NCBI RefSeq assembly: GCF_022539505.1
Contig: NC_061514.1
Coordinates: 331,683,090 to 331,747,089, forward strand
Direction: 5' to 3'
Origin: Lolium rigidum
Lineage: Eukaryota; Streptophyta; Magnoliopsida; Poales; Poaceae
Length of the DNA stretch: 64,000 nucleotides
The position numbers and the translations under genes were made by a program. Within the stretch, counting starts at the first letter, position 1. Every line of letters starts with the position of its first letter. Of this stretch, positions 1 through 10,997 are shown piece after piece. A model generated the notes under the pieces. It did no database searches. It was not told where the DNA came from and saw nothing but the letters and a program-made list of their open reading frames with translations.

Positions 1-414
1 GTCCTCGTCCTCTTCGTCGGCGTCGGCATCATCGCTGTCGAAGTCGCTCATGTTGCCCGGCCAAGGGCAGAGACGCTTGGCCGGCGGCTCGTCAGAGGAG
101 GCGTCGTCCTCCTCCTCTTCCTCCTCCTTCACCTCCTCAGCGGAGGAGAGGCCATCCCAGGAGAAGCCGTCGTCGTCGCTTCCCTCCTCCGACAACCCAA
201 TGGCGAGGAAGCGAAGGTCGCTCTCCCCGTCCGTTAGGGACTGGTCATCTTCAGACCAGACGGAGGAGTCGTGGGTCGACTCGTCCCCGTCGGCTATGGC
301 ACGGCGGATGTTGGCCGCGTGGGCCTCCCGCGGGTCCCATTCCGGCGTCGGCTCGCGAGATGGGGAGGATTGGGTGGAAAGACCCGATGAGGGAGAAGAA
401 GAGGAAGAAGACAT
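1..414 (-). CDS. Antisense acidic ORF of Gypsy-type element (partial, runs off left edge)
   Basis: Reading the minus strand from an ATG at 412-414 down to position 1 gives an uninterrupted frame of about 138 codons, still open at the window edge. The product starts with a serine run and continues with acidic, Ser/Asp/Glu-rich sequence and a motif around PPAKRLCPWPGN. It lies just upstream of the polypurine tract and 3' LTR of a plus-oriented Gypsy-type element, so it is antisense to the element's gag-pol direction. Extra ORFs, often antisense, between pol and the 3' LTR are known in the Tat lineage of grass Gypsy elements (Grande, RIRE2, Retand); lineage assignment here is inference. A TATA-like stretch on the minus strand near 470-490 could drive it. 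I do not know its function. The second copy of the element at 38.3-38.8 kb carries the same frame, broken. Confidence 0.55.
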   Translation of the reverse strand, partial: MSSSSSSPSSGLSTQSSPSREPTPEWDPREAHAANIRRAIADGDESTHDSSVWSEDDQSLTDGESDLRFLAIGLSEEGSDDDGFSWDGLSSAEEVKEEEEEEDDASSDEPPAKRLCPWPGNMSDFDSDDADADEEDED

Positions 415-665
415 GTCGGCCGAGGAAGTGCTAGTGCGAGGAGGATGAAGAAGGGAACTGCAAGAAGTGGCTAAATAAAAGGGGATATAGCGATTTAATG
501 CTTAAGCAGTTTCCGAGGACATGGGGCTAAAATTGTCAAATCATGCAGAGGAGTTGAGAAGACAAGACGTCATCATGAAGAAAACTGCGACGGTTCTGCC
601 ACGACATGACCCTTCGAAGGAGACAGATGGTTTTGCAATTACCATTATCAAAACCAGGGGGCATG

Positions 666-1831
666 TGTTACCACCCGATTTTGGCCAAATCAGGAGATGG
701 GCCGTAAGTGAAGATGGGCTTGAAGGACGTACACATGGAGCATCTTCGAAGCGGCTTTGCGCTAAGAGTTTGGGCTTAACTGCCTATGTATCTGTAATAT
801 AGTAGATCGTATCATGTTTAGAATTAACAGATAGAGTCTGGCCCATGCACGGTTAGGTGCACGCCTCAATTAGAAAGTCCCTTGGACTATAAATATGTAT
901 CTAGGGTTATCGGAAAAGAAGGACAATCATCGTTCAACAAACACAAATCAGGCGCATCGCCACCCCTTCCTTCGAGGGTTTCTCCCGGGTAAGCACCATG
1001 CTGCCTAGATCGCATCTCGCGATCTAGGCGATATAAGTTTATTCGTCTACCTTGTACTCGCTCGTGCTGAAGCGTTGTTGATGGCGAGCGATGACGATTT
1101 ATCCTTAGGTGTTTAGGGGCTTGCATTGATGCTTTCTCGTGCATATCCGCGTGGCAATGCCGTCCCTCGACACCTAGCTGCCCTTACACCTATCCGGGTG
1201 TAAGGGCAGCATCTTGCTTGTTCGTTACTTAGTAGATCCGATCCGTTATAGTTGCTCCTTGCTCCGCGGGATTAGTTTAATATCTGCATAGTTAGGCCTT
1301 ATGCTGGGGTCGGACGATCCGGTAGTGCGTTAGGTGTTGTTCACCGTCCCTGCGAGGGATGTTCCGGGAATCAACGCTATGTTGGTTTTTAGGCCTCTCG
1401 TAGGGGTAGTTTGCATCATCTTCCGTAGCTGCTAGGCCCGATCGCACGTAGGACGTTCCGGTTATGCGGTGAAAACCCTAAACTGTCGTGGATCGCTTTA
1501 GCTTTGTTTTGATCAAGCGGGATCCCCATGTCATTGTAAATCCAACATGAACCATGGGGCGATCGGCTCCTTGAGCCGATCCACGAGGAAGCTCGAGAGC
1601 CGATAGGGCTCGTATTTAATGTTTACGTGTCTACCATGCGGGAACAATCGAAGCACTCTAACACCTTTCGATCGGGTCTAGGTCAGGTGGCACGCCCTAG
1701 CAACCGCCAGGACGTGGCTGGAAGATTTGCGGGACGACGCGAGGTGCCAGGGTCCACTAAGCGGCCTTGGGAGCCTCCCGGCTCTTCGTGTTGCTTAGCC
1801 ATTGCCCGTCGGTGGGTTTTGGAGGGTAACA
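666..1831 (+). repeat. 3' LTR of Gypsy-type element, copy 1 (1166 bp)
   Basis: The LTR starts TGTTACC and ends GGTAACA, a perfect 7-bp terminal inverted repeat of the TG...CA type. It matches the LTR at 39056-40222 end to end with only scattered substitutions and small indels. It contains a promoter-like TATAAATATG at about 889-898. Confidence 0.85.
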
Positions 1832-1856
1832 ATACCCTAAACTCGGAAATTTAATT

Positions 1857-2203
1857 TGGCTCCCAGGTGCGTATGCTCCCTCTACCAAAAAATTTAACAA
1901 AAAGTTTTACATGTACATCTCCATAATATATGTGTGTTCATCAAGTTTCACGAATTTTTTTTTTTTTGTATGGTCTATGTAAAAAAGAGAAAACTTATCT
2001 TACGAAAAGCATTATTTCTAGTACTGAGTTTTATCTTTTTTACACACGTCAAATGACAAGTCGATTTTTTATGAAACGGCTTTGTGAGCGCGTAGCACGT
2101 GAAGATGTACGTGCAAATTTTTTGTTCCAACTTTTTTGAAATTCAAAATGTATGTAAAAATGCATTTCAAAATATAGGGAGCATAAGCACCCATGTTCCA
2201 AAA
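1857..2203. mobile_element. MITE-like repeat with imperfect inverted ends
   Basis: The left end contains GTGCGTATGCTCCCT and the right end AGGGAGCATAAGCAC, which are inverted and nearly complementary. The inside is A/T-rich with no coding signal. No target duplication is certain, so the exact ends may be off by several bases. Confidence 0.5.
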
Positions 2204-3371
2204 CACCACTCCCTAACTAAATAACTCTACATTTTAGTCCACATTTTACTAAATCTACTCCGTATGTTAAATGTTTAGGGCCAGAGGAGTATTTTTTTAA
2301 GGGAAAAGGTTAATTTAGAGCCGGAGAAGTATTTAATTTTGTTACGTACGTCGGCGAAGTCGTATTCGAGGAGACGACTGAACTACCTCGGAGGACATGC
2401 ATGCACGATATATACGTGATGAGTGGCAGGTGGTGGTCTGAGAATTCGGACCAGACGTACGTGTCAATGTTGCTCTTGCCAAGCTGGCATGGCTGCGATG
2501 GCGTGATACGGGTCCTGTCTTATCTCCGTCACGATCAATGTCAGAGTACCCGGAACGTGCACGATTTCACTTCCTACTATATGGCTGTCGCCGTTATTTC
2601 CATACCAAATGATTTCGGTTCAGAAATCAAAGAAAGGACCATATATAGATTCCAAATATGCGATGCATAAGTGGTACAGATTTATTTAAATTTCCATGTA
2701 TTCAGATGTAATTTAATATATAGATACATGGAATTATAGGCTCTCCTTTCGTCGGAGGGACAGCGGGATGCCATGGTTTCTAGATGCACATGGCTTCAGA
2801 CGGTCGCTCAGAATATTTTGTGTCAGACTGGCTGACGTCATACTAGGAGGCTACAGTGATTTGTAGTTTTACTATGTTTTTTTGTTCCGCTGGTTGATTT
2901 TTGTATTAACTATAGGCGATGATTGAGATGCGAGTTCTGTAAGACTAAATATTACTGCTTTTTAATAAAAGGCCGTGTGCATCATCATGATGCAGAAGCA
3001 GGGGTTAAACTTCCCATTTCAAAAAAAAATGTATAGATACATGGAAATTTTTGAAAAAAATATACGACACTTATGTTAAAACGGAGGTAGAAGTTACTTC
3101 TTTCGTTTGAAAATACGGATTTGCTGAAAATCAGGCGCCTGATACTTAATAAGTTTAAGTCGAACGCTTGGAGATTCGTATTTTGTGCTTGTAGATTCGT
3201 GCTCTGACTTTTGGGTTGTTTGTGTGTGTTTGTATTGTTGTTGGTCCGACGCGTAAGTGACTTGTTTTTCTGCGGGCCTCGCGGAATGGGCTCACGAAGT
3301 GGGCTCGTGGTGATGGTTCCTATCTACAAGGTGTCTTTCTCTCTCCAATGGTACGGCTTACGCCGAGCATT

Positions 3372-3805
3372 TTAGTTGCGCAGGTGTTGCAAACGACATA
3401 TTTTCAGCTGCATGTGGGTTGCAACTGGGATTTTTTCGATTACATGTGAGTTGGAATTGATTTTGTTTTTCCAATTACATGAGCGTTGCAACTGAGATTT
3501 TTTCAGTTGCGCATATGTTGCAACTAAGAATTTCCACATACATATAGGTTGTAACTAAGATTTTTCCAGTTACGCATGCGTCGCAACTAAGAATTTCCAC
3601 TTACGTGTGGGTTGCAACTGATCTTTTTTTCAACTGCATGAGCATTGCAACTGAGATTTTTCCAGTTACGCATATGTTGCAACTCAAAATATCCACGTAC
3701 ATGTGGGTTGCAATGGAGATTTTTCTAGTTACGCATGCGTCGCAACTAAGCATTTCCACTTACATGTGGGTTGCAACTGAGTCTTTTCCAGTTACACTTA
3801 AATTG
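3372..3805. repeat. Tandem array, alternating ~31/32-bp repeats
   Basis: Two alternating half-units recur. One contains GTTGCAACTGAGATTTTTCC and the other GCAACTAAGAATTTCCAC, together giving a higher-order period of about 63 bp. At least six half-unit pairs are visible, with the motif GTTGCAACT and its variants marking each unit. The array happens to stay open in one plus-strand frame (3605-3859), which I regard as incidental. Confidence 0.7.
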
Positions 3806-5175
3806 CTAGTAAATTTTTTTTCTTATGCCTTAAATAGTTGCACAAATTATTTTTTCTAATGAAAAATGCGAACACAAAACTGGACGCCAAAACTAAAATA
3901 GTACACGGCTTAATAAGCTATTGATGTCAGGCACTGATCTCTGGGCGACTGATCTCTAGGCGCTCCCCAAATGTCCTAAATTTATCTTGATTCATACGTA
4001 TCTATGTACACAGTAAAATACATATGAATCTTGACCAATGTACGATACTTATTTTGAATCGAAATTCTTGTAATGTCAGTGTAGTCTGATCATAGATAGT
4101 AATACTCCCCCCATTTTTACATTAAAAAGGCATATAAATTTAGTCAAATGTTAATCGGTGCAAAGTTGGATCAATCTTTTAGAAAAAACTATAAACCTCT
4201 ATGATGTCTAATGAACCTTATTACATACATAGTGATATATATTTTCATGATGTATCTATATAGTATTATAGTTGATAGTTTTCCCTATAAATTTAGTAAA
4301 AATTTACACTATTTTACTTTTAACTAGGGTCATATACGTTGTTTTGCGGAACGGTGGTACTAGTATATTTCCAAACCAAATCTGTGGGACACTTAATTTA
4401 GAACGGGGTGTAAGCGTCGTAGTAGATCGGTATCACAGAGGAAAAGACTGGTGTGATAACTAGCTGCCAAAGTAGAGCGGTAGCAGTGGGTCAATTTTGG
4501 TCCGGAAAAGATCACCTGCTGGTGTTGTGGGCAGCTGCTTTGTTGTTGGTCGGATAGATGCATGGCGATGGCGAGCAGCAGGGTTGCCCCGCAAACACGG
4601 TGTTGTGGCCCGTGCTATGCCTGTGTCATGGCTTTGAGGGACAGTGCTGCCTTTGCGTGCAGTTCGTGCACGCTGCACCGCGACCACAAGCACTCGATCG
4701 TGTAAAACCCAAACGAATCAATGGAATCTCATCGGCGTCCACAAAGAGAATCAGTGTGGGCTGTGGCATCTACGCAAATCTGAGGAAACCGGAGAATTTT
4801 TGCCAGAAAGGGCCACCCTACCCACCAAATTGATAAAAAAAATACCACCTCTAAGTCCAAATGCCAGGAAAAACCACCTTCAACCAAGCGGCACAACCCC
4901 TAAGTGACACGTGGCACCTGCCGCCGTCAGCTCTGGTGGCCGGGCTTGCCATTGTGTAATGTAGTGCCACGTTTGCGGATCAAGTTCGTCGTCAAGTGTC
5001 ATTTGTTAATTGTCACCTTAGCTACGCGGGAAGGCAAGGTGCATGATCAAATGTACGTCTAACAGGGGACCTATTGCAGGAAGCGCCACAGTTTCGTGAA
5101 AGCTCAAGGCGTCATTGTTTTCCCACACGTGTATCTACGCGCACATGTACACTAAGAGAAGTCCGTGTATCGACT

Positions 5176-6535
5176 CACTGGTAGAAAAATGGCCTTTGGT
5201 CGCGGTTTGCAACTGCCATTAGTCGCGGTTGCGCAACCGCGACCAATTAGGCGCGACTAAAGGCCCCCCCCCTTTAGTCGCGGTTCCTTACGAACCGCGA
5301 CTAAAGGCCCGTCCACGTGGGCGGCAGGGCGAGCGCCGGGCGGAGGACCTTTAGTCGCGGTTCTTCCGGCCAACCGCGACTAAAGGCCTCCGCGGGGTTT
5401 AGGGTTTAGCCCCCTCCCCCTAAATCTGGTTTGTTTTTAATTTGTATTGTTTTATTTCTTTTGGGTTTTAATTTTGAAGGAGTTTCACATATTGTACCGT
5501 ACTACATACATGCATATGAATGTACAATTTCAAACAAATTTGAAATTAGAACAAAAAGAATTCAAGAGGAATATACAATATATATTCGATATCGGATGAC
5601 CATATACAATTTTGAACAAGTTTCCATACATATTTAGTGCATATAAAGTTCTACGTCTTCTACATAGTGTTCTCCTCTAGGATCGATGACTTCCCTCGCG
5701 AACCATCCAGCCTAGTTCCTCTTGAAGTGGTCGGAAGCGAGCTTCGGAGTAAGCGTCGTCCGGAGGTTATTTCTCCCGATGTTGTTCTCGGACGGCTGCC
5801 GCTCGGTGGTGTATCTCCGGATCCTCTCACAAACATAGTATCCACATAGATTGGTCCCCGGTGGCTGAATATCCCCGATCGCAGCCTTTGCCCTTTTAAA
5901 ATGTAGCTCTTTTTTGAATTCACCGACCTTTTGATCTACGAACCGTCTCCAAACCCTACGAGGCAAGGAAAATTAAATGAACAAGAGAGTTATTAACTAG
6001 TTACTTGATATTAGGAAATGATGAACGAAAAAGGCCGATCGATATAGAGCGCAAACGAATGAAAATAGTTACTTTTGCATCATTTTTCTCATGTCGGCCC
6101 AATGCTTCGGATCCATATTCAGAGAGTCGTGGACGAGAACTGTGGAGTTCTGAATTTTCATCAAACACCTTGTGTGCATAAGAGGAGCCAAAAGCAAACC
6201 CTACACCCCCTTGTGAAGTTTGTGAAGAGAAGTGGCACCAAATGGCTAAGTGTTGTGGGCTGAGTGGTATATATAGGGGAGGGGCTTTAGTCGCGGTTGG
6301 CCGGGCCAACCGCGACTAAAGGCCTTTGGGCCGAGCTCGAGGACATTTAGTCGCGGTTGGCACTGGCCAACCGCGACTAAAGCCCCTCCCGTCCACCGGC
6401 TGGCCACCGAGCGCCCTGGGCCTAGGCCTTTGGTCGCGGTTCGCCACAAGGGCCGCGACTAAAGGTCCCATTGGTCGCGGTTCTTGCATATCCGCGACTA
6501 ATGGGGCTGTCCGGAATGCCTTTTTTCTACCAGTG
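5176..6535. mobile_element. Short non-autonomous CACTA (En/Spm-type) element
   Basis: The termini are CACTGGTAGAAAAATGGCC on the left and TTTTTTCTACCAGTG on the right, as inverted repeats. The 3-bp target duplication ACT is at 5173-5175 and 6536-6538. Both subterminal regions carry many copies of TTTAGTCGCGGTT and its complement, as CACTA elements do. At 1360 bp it is far too short to encode a TNP2 transposase. It retains a protease fragment (see 5712-5966). Confidence 0.9.
5712..5966 (-). pseudogene. Ulp1-like cysteine protease C-terminal fragment inside CACTA element
   Basis: An open minus-strand frame of 84 codons contains IQPPGTNLCGYYVCERIR, which matches the conserved region around the catalytic cysteine of C48/Ulp1-like peptidases that many plant CACTA and Mutator elements carry. 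Only this C-terminal part is present; the His and Asp parts of the catalytic triad are not. It lies within the 1360-bp CACTA element, so it is probably a remnant of a larger autonomous ancestor. The ATG at the frame start is probably not a native start. Confidence 0.65.
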
Positions 6536-7207
6536 ACTTGTCGTATGTGGTACCAGTATCAGAAATGGACAGGGTTGTCGCCACAGCATCTGGCGGCAGG
6601 TTGCCATGGTCAACGGAGGCATGGCCCACCACGCTCGATGGCGACCTTGGTCGGCAAACGTCCGCCACCATGCACGACGACAGGCCCTACGCCATGGCTG
6701 ACGGCAGTAGTTTCCATGTGTCGTCTCGGGAGCTATGCCGCCACACCGAAGGTGATCTTTTCAGGCATTTGCCCTCAGAGATGGCTTTCTTTGTCAATTC
6801 AATGGGCAGGGTGATCTTTTGTGGTGAAAAATCAAAATCGGAAGGAGGCAGATACCTAATGTGGCATCATATCGGAATCAGATTCGGATTTTGTTGCGCT
6901 CAAAATTGCATAACCGCTACTTCCTCGGCTTGCTGTGATTAAAAAAAGTTCATAACTCGTCATTATCATTTGCTACATGCACCAATAGTTTTACATTTAT
7001 GAGAGAAAAAGTGTGAAAAAGCATTTATTGGAGGGGGGGACAATAAGTAAGATAGAGTTTCTACTCCGTAACAATAAAAAAAAAAGCTCTATGGACTTAT
7101 AATCCATAACGGGTGGAGTACCAGAAATGATGAGGGGCGAGATAAAACACATTCTCGTGGCTGTTCTTTGTATGTGTCGGTGGACACGTCATGCAGAGCC
7201 ATCGAAG

Positions 7208-7463
7208 TATTCCCTCCATTCACAATTATCTCGTGTCCTAGGTAATTTATGAATGAGTTTGACCGTGAATAGGAACGATTATATATGAGCATTCATAACA
7301 CCAAATGCACATAGTTTGAAAATATATACTTTGTGACAATTCTAATGCAATACATTTCTATTACAGATGTTGATTTTTTAAAGAAAATGTTGGGTCAATC
7401 TATACAAAGTTTAAGTTTAACTAAACTCAAATCGAACACGAGATAATTATGAAGGGATGGAAC
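7208..7463. mobile_element. Stowaway-like MITE (old)
   Basis: CCCTCCATTCACAATTATCTCGTG on one side and a near-complementary CACGAGATAATTATGAAGGGATGG on the other form the typical Stowaway ends. The left flank is TA; the right TA is mutated. The inside is A/T-rich without ORFs. Confidence 0.65.
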
Positions 7464-7513
7464 GCTTTGGCCAGCTGTCAAGTTATATCGCTGAAGATTG
7501 TTCGGTTGTGTTA

Positions 7514-7776
7514 GACTACTCATAGTGCAAGTAACTTCAGTAGTAACTTAGGAGCCAACTCAGCAAATTTGCTTATGTGGCACTGAGTTAATGAGGAGAG
7601 AGGAGGATAGAGTAACATAGCTAGTTACTGTAACATCATACTTTTCAAGGCACAATGAGTCTACAAGCTAATTAATGAAGTACTAACTTGATGTTACTAA
7701 GCACTATGAGGGTAGTAACATAGACTAGTGTCATGTGCATGTTACTAGTTGAAGTTACTATGCACTATGACCAGCC
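7514..7776. mobile_element. Tourist-like MITE, TTA target duplication
   Basis: The inverted ends are GACTACTCATAGTGC and GCACTATGACCAGCC, flanked by TTA at 7511-7513 and 7777-7779. It interrupts module 3 of repeat unit A. The same family, in the opposite orientation, is at 44535-44809. Confidence 0.75.
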
Positions 7777-8009
7777 TTATTTTGTTTTAAAACGACACTT
7801 GTGTTGGCTTATCACTGGAGATTGGCCACATGGCGCCGTGTTTCGTGTGTGTGCCCAGCTCGGCGTATCACTTCGCTGTCGCCACGTGTGGGCGATCCGT
7901 CTGGTTCGCAGCACCTTGGAGCCAACGAAGTAGAGCAACAATAATAGAAGAGCCAGCGGCTGGCTACAAGAGAGTGTCATGTTATTTATAGTTAGGCTAT
8001 AGCTAATAC

Positions 8010-8690
8010 TCCCTCCGTCCCGGTTTACAGGGCCTATGCGTCTTTCAAGATCGTCAATTTAACTAATATAATATAAGTTTTACATTATAAAAATTATATC
8101 ATTAAAAAGTACACGATCTAAACAAATACATTTGTACACCCAAGCATGGGTGTGGGTGCTTCCACAGCCATTGGATGTTTGGAGATTCGGATAATATATG
8201 AGGTGAGAAAAATCATACAGGCGGGTACTTCCTTCCATTTTGCAAAGCTGGTGGGTCCCATCAACACATGGCCGGCTATCTAGCCTTTTAGCCTACACTT
8301 GCTGACTTGCACAGGACAGGAGTATGGGACCTTGCTTTTGCACCATGTCCAGTCAAATTAGTAGGGACACGATACCTCACCCCTGGAATCACGGTGAATC
8401 CTTTAACGTTGCTTCGTGCGACCTGCATCCTACCTCTCTCTGTTCTTTGATTAACTTCCGGCCCGTCCAAGACTCGAGCAAACAAGAACAATTCGGGATA
8501 AAAAGACCATGTGTTCATAAGTGGGATTATTTATCCATTGGTGCTTAGTTTAGTTCACAAGTAGGAAGACATTGGCACAGGTTATATATGACTAGGGAAT
8601 AGGAATCTTCCAGGATTTCATTTACAGAACTCGATCGCTACCAAATAAAAACTGCCATAATTTCGGACTGGAACGGATCAAGAAAAAATG
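8010..8690. other. Gene-free stretch with a half Stowaway end
   Basis: TACTCCCTCCGTCCCGG near 8009-8025 is one end of a Stowaway-type MITE; I do not see the matching end. The rest is unremarkable A/T-rich intergenic sequence. Confidence 0.4.
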
Positions 8691-8699
8691 ACAAAAGGA

Positions 8700-9690
8700 T
8701 CGGCAAAAGCTCCTGTCACTAAAAATGGACCCATACAGTCGAGCTTCCAGGCGTAGAGGTAGAGGTAGAATAGAACCAGGTGGCCCCAGGGCGCCGTCGA
8801 CGCCAGTGAGGAGCGGCGCGGATGCCCCCACTGACGCGCTGGAGAGCACGATGGGGCGGAGGATGAAGAGCGCCGGGCGCGCACCGCCGGCAGCGCCAGC
8901 GAAGAGCCAGTTGTGCACGTCCTAGTACACCTCCACCTTGGCCCGGCCGAATGTGACCGACTAGTTGCCCCGGAACTTCCACTGCAGGTGCTTCACCGCC
9001 ACCTCGCCGTCGATGCCAATCGCCATCTCCGACGCACTCGATCGCCACGTCGTGCACCACACATTGGTCGTGGAACCGTACCTTTGCCGCGAATCGCCGC
9101 CGGCCGAACACGTGCTCGCGCCGCGCCACGGGGACGGCGGCGAGGGCGGGTGGCGCGCTGGGTATGCCCGCCGTAGCGCGGCCTTCCGGAGGTCGCCGAG
9201 GACCAGCACCACCTCGCCCCGCGGCCTCCACGGCGATGTAGTACCCGCCACAAGGGTCCGGGAGGCCCGCGGCCACACCGTGCCACCGCGCGCGTCGCAG
9301 GTCCCAGAGCACGCGCACTGTCGTGCCCGTGGACGCACCTCCAGAGAGCTCAACGCGGCGGGAGCCCGCGCTCCTCCAGAACTGCGACGGCCGGAGGTCC
9401 ACCCTGCACTCCGCGGACGCGCCGTCGGCCCTGGTGATGGTGACGGCGAAGGCGGGCGAGAAGAGGTCCCGCGACCACGACACGGTGACCACCCGCGAGT
9501 GCCCCGTGATCTTGGCGCAGTACACCGACGCCATTACCGCCTTCCTAGGCTTGTAGTGTCGCCGCTCGCCACCGGCATGTTGTCCACGGCGATCTCGCAC
9601 GGCAACGGCACCGGCGTTTGCTCCCTGTTGACCCTCCGCGTGAGCATCGCTGATCCAGTGATGATCCTAGACCTCTATAGACGCCACGTC
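8700..9690 (-). pseudogene. DUF868-family gene, decayed
   Basis: Minus-strand frames together show the order of conserved blocks of plant DUF868 proteins (unknown function, single domain of about 300 residues). The blocks are VYCAKITGHSRVVTVSW, then ECRVDLRPSQFWRSAGSRR, GEVVLVLGDLRKAA, EHVFGRRRFAAKVRFHD, GIDGEVAVKHLQWKFRGN and DVHNWLFAGAAGGARPALF. The reading frame shifts at least three times (near 9550, 9225 and 9115). There are in-frame stops after KFRGN (near 8963) and just before DVHNW (near 8925), the latter where the family normally has Trp. GC content is far above the surroundings, as in grass single-exon genes. It is not functional. It lies between segmental units A and B. Confidence 0.75.
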
Positions 9691-9699
9691 AAACTGAGG

Positions 9700-10290
9700 T
9701 AGACAGGGCGTCGTTCGTGGAGCTCGATCGCCACAGAAGCAGCTTGAGGCCGAGCTGGCACGCGCCATGCGGACTTCGTCGGCGTCGCAGGTGCCTTGTT
9801 GGGTGCAGTCGCTGGATTCGGCCCCTTGCGGGGCGCCGGGAGGAGGGATCAGCGAGCCGAGGTTCTCGGGGACAGGGGAGATGAAATCTGCCGATTCACC
9901 CCCTTCCGAACTCTGGGAAAATGTCCAAGCGGACTTTTCCTGCACGCATCACAAGTCGCCGTCAGTACATAAGCAACGAAAATGACTTGATGAGAACAGA
10001 TTGGATTCCAGCGACGGCGTAGCTACCTGCACCTCGGCGTCACGGTGGAGATGACTCGAGGCAAGGCTTCTCGGCGACACGATGGACAGGACTGGTCACT
10101 GGTGGTACTGCGGCAAGGATACATGACGGAGCAGTCGCCACACCGGGGGAAGATGGCCGGCGGTGAAAAAAGCTCGAGTCTATGACGGTCGTGAGAGCAC
10201 GAGGAAACATGAGAGAGAGAGAGAGTGGAGCATCGGACCCCTACTCTTCTAGTCTTCTTTGGACAGAGTCAGCGCTACACAGAAGCATAA
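9700..10290. other. Gene-free stretch
   Basis: Moderately GC-rich sequence upstream of the DUF868 pseudogene. It may hold that gene's old 5' flank. I see no ORF, RNA gene or repeat that I can support. Confidence 0.3.
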
Positions 10291-10588
10291 GGGCATGAGC
10301 AATGGTGGCATACACAACTAGTTGCTCCATGTAAAAAAGTTGTCAGAAGCAACATGGTTAATTTCATCTCTCCAATGGAAGCTACAACTTTAATCAGAAA
10401 AAAGAGAGAAGGGACCCCACAAATATGACACTATGTATCTTCTTCTCTCTCCAAAAAGCATGCTTTTTGGGCTTAAGATCCCACTTCTTGAAGAGGAGGC
10501 TGCCTCCTCATCCGAACCTACTTTGGACCACCCGAACCTAATTAAAGGTATGAGGCAGTAGCTCTAGAGCAGTGCATTGGGCATGCCC
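10291..10588. mobile_element. Harbinger-type MITE sharing a TAA with the next element
   Basis: The ends are GGGCATGAGCAATGGTGGCA and, inverted, GCAGTGCATTGGGCATGCCC. Flanking TAA is at 10288-10290 and 10589-10591. The right TAA is also the left target duplication of the B3-carrying element starting at 10592, so the two elements sit end to end. Confidence 0.7.
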
Positions 10589-10989
10589 TAAGGGCATCTC
10601 CAGCGGCGCGACGCAAATGGTCGTTTTCATCCGCCGTGACCGGAAATGCGTCTGGCACCCTCTCCAGCGGGGCGACGCAAAGTGACCGGGCCGTCCGCGG
10701 CGACGCAAACCTGGCCCAAATATGCGCCTCGGATGCGTCTCCGCGGACACCGTGCGGACGCCGAAAGTGTCCGCTCGTATCCGGCGGACGTTTCGTCGGG
10801 CCCGCCTAGCAGCGACCCTGCGTCGATGCGTCTTCTCAAACGCGCCTGCGACCGGCGCCGCCGCGTCGCTCCGGCCAGTCCGCGCCACGTTAATGGCGAT
10901 GCCTCGGCTGCCGAGCGACCGCAGCCCACCTCCGCCAACCACGTTAATGGCGTCGCCACGCGTCCCGCGGCCACCGCATGCCTCCGGCC

Positions 10990-10997
10990 TATATAAA
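10990..10997 (+). promoter_or_regulatory. TATA box of the copy 1 B3-like gene
   Basis: TATATAAA sits 125 bp before the ATG and is followed by a plant-type leader containing AAACCCTAGCCGCC. The same sequence is conserved in copy 2. Confidence 0.6.

Larger units (their letters stand above)
1..1831 (+). mobile_element. Gypsy-type LTR retrotransposon, 3' end (copy 1)
   Basis: The internal 3' region (1-665) ends in a polypurine-rich stretch (AACCAGGGGGCA) followed by a complete LTR. The same arrangement recurs at 36967-40222 with about 95% similar sequence by eye. Only the 3' end is in the window. The plus orientation follows from the polypurine tract lying left of the LTR. Confidence 0.8.
4794..6833. 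mobile_element. Mutator-like element with long degenerate TIRs, hosting a CACTA insertion
   Basis: The left end (from 4794, GAATTTTTGCCAG...) and the reverse complement of the right end (GATTTTTCACCAC...) align for about 75 bp with mismatches. The flanks are GAAACCGGA (4785-4793) and AAAATCGGA (6834-6842), a diverged 9-bp target duplication. Unit C of the segmental repeat keeps the uninterrupted site (AAAACCGGGAGGAGGC, near 21672), which supports this being an insertion. No transposase remains. Confidence 0.65.
2345..7930 (+). repeat. Segmental repeat unit A (of three)
   Basis: Three modules recur in the same order and orientation in units B and C. Module 1 is 2345-2640 (contains CGATGGCGTGATACGGGTCC), module 2 is 4400-4785 plus 6834-6905 (contains GTGGCTTTGAGGGACAGTG or close variants), and module 3 is 7460-7510 plus 7795-7930. 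Unit A is enlarged by the tandem array at 3.4-3.8 kb, a Mutator-like element at 4794-6833 and a Tourist-like MITE at 7514-7776. No ORF is conserved among the three units, so the ancestral segment looks non-coding or regulatory, or is a gene too decayed to see. Confidence 0.7.

Noticed and set aside
3605..3859. 84-codon repetitive ORF
   Set aside because: Incidental open frame in the alternating tandem array.
8965..9702. Plus-strand ORF of 245 codons
   Set aside because: GC-rich shadow of the minus-strand DUF868 pseudogene; its Arg/Ala-rich product shows no domain.
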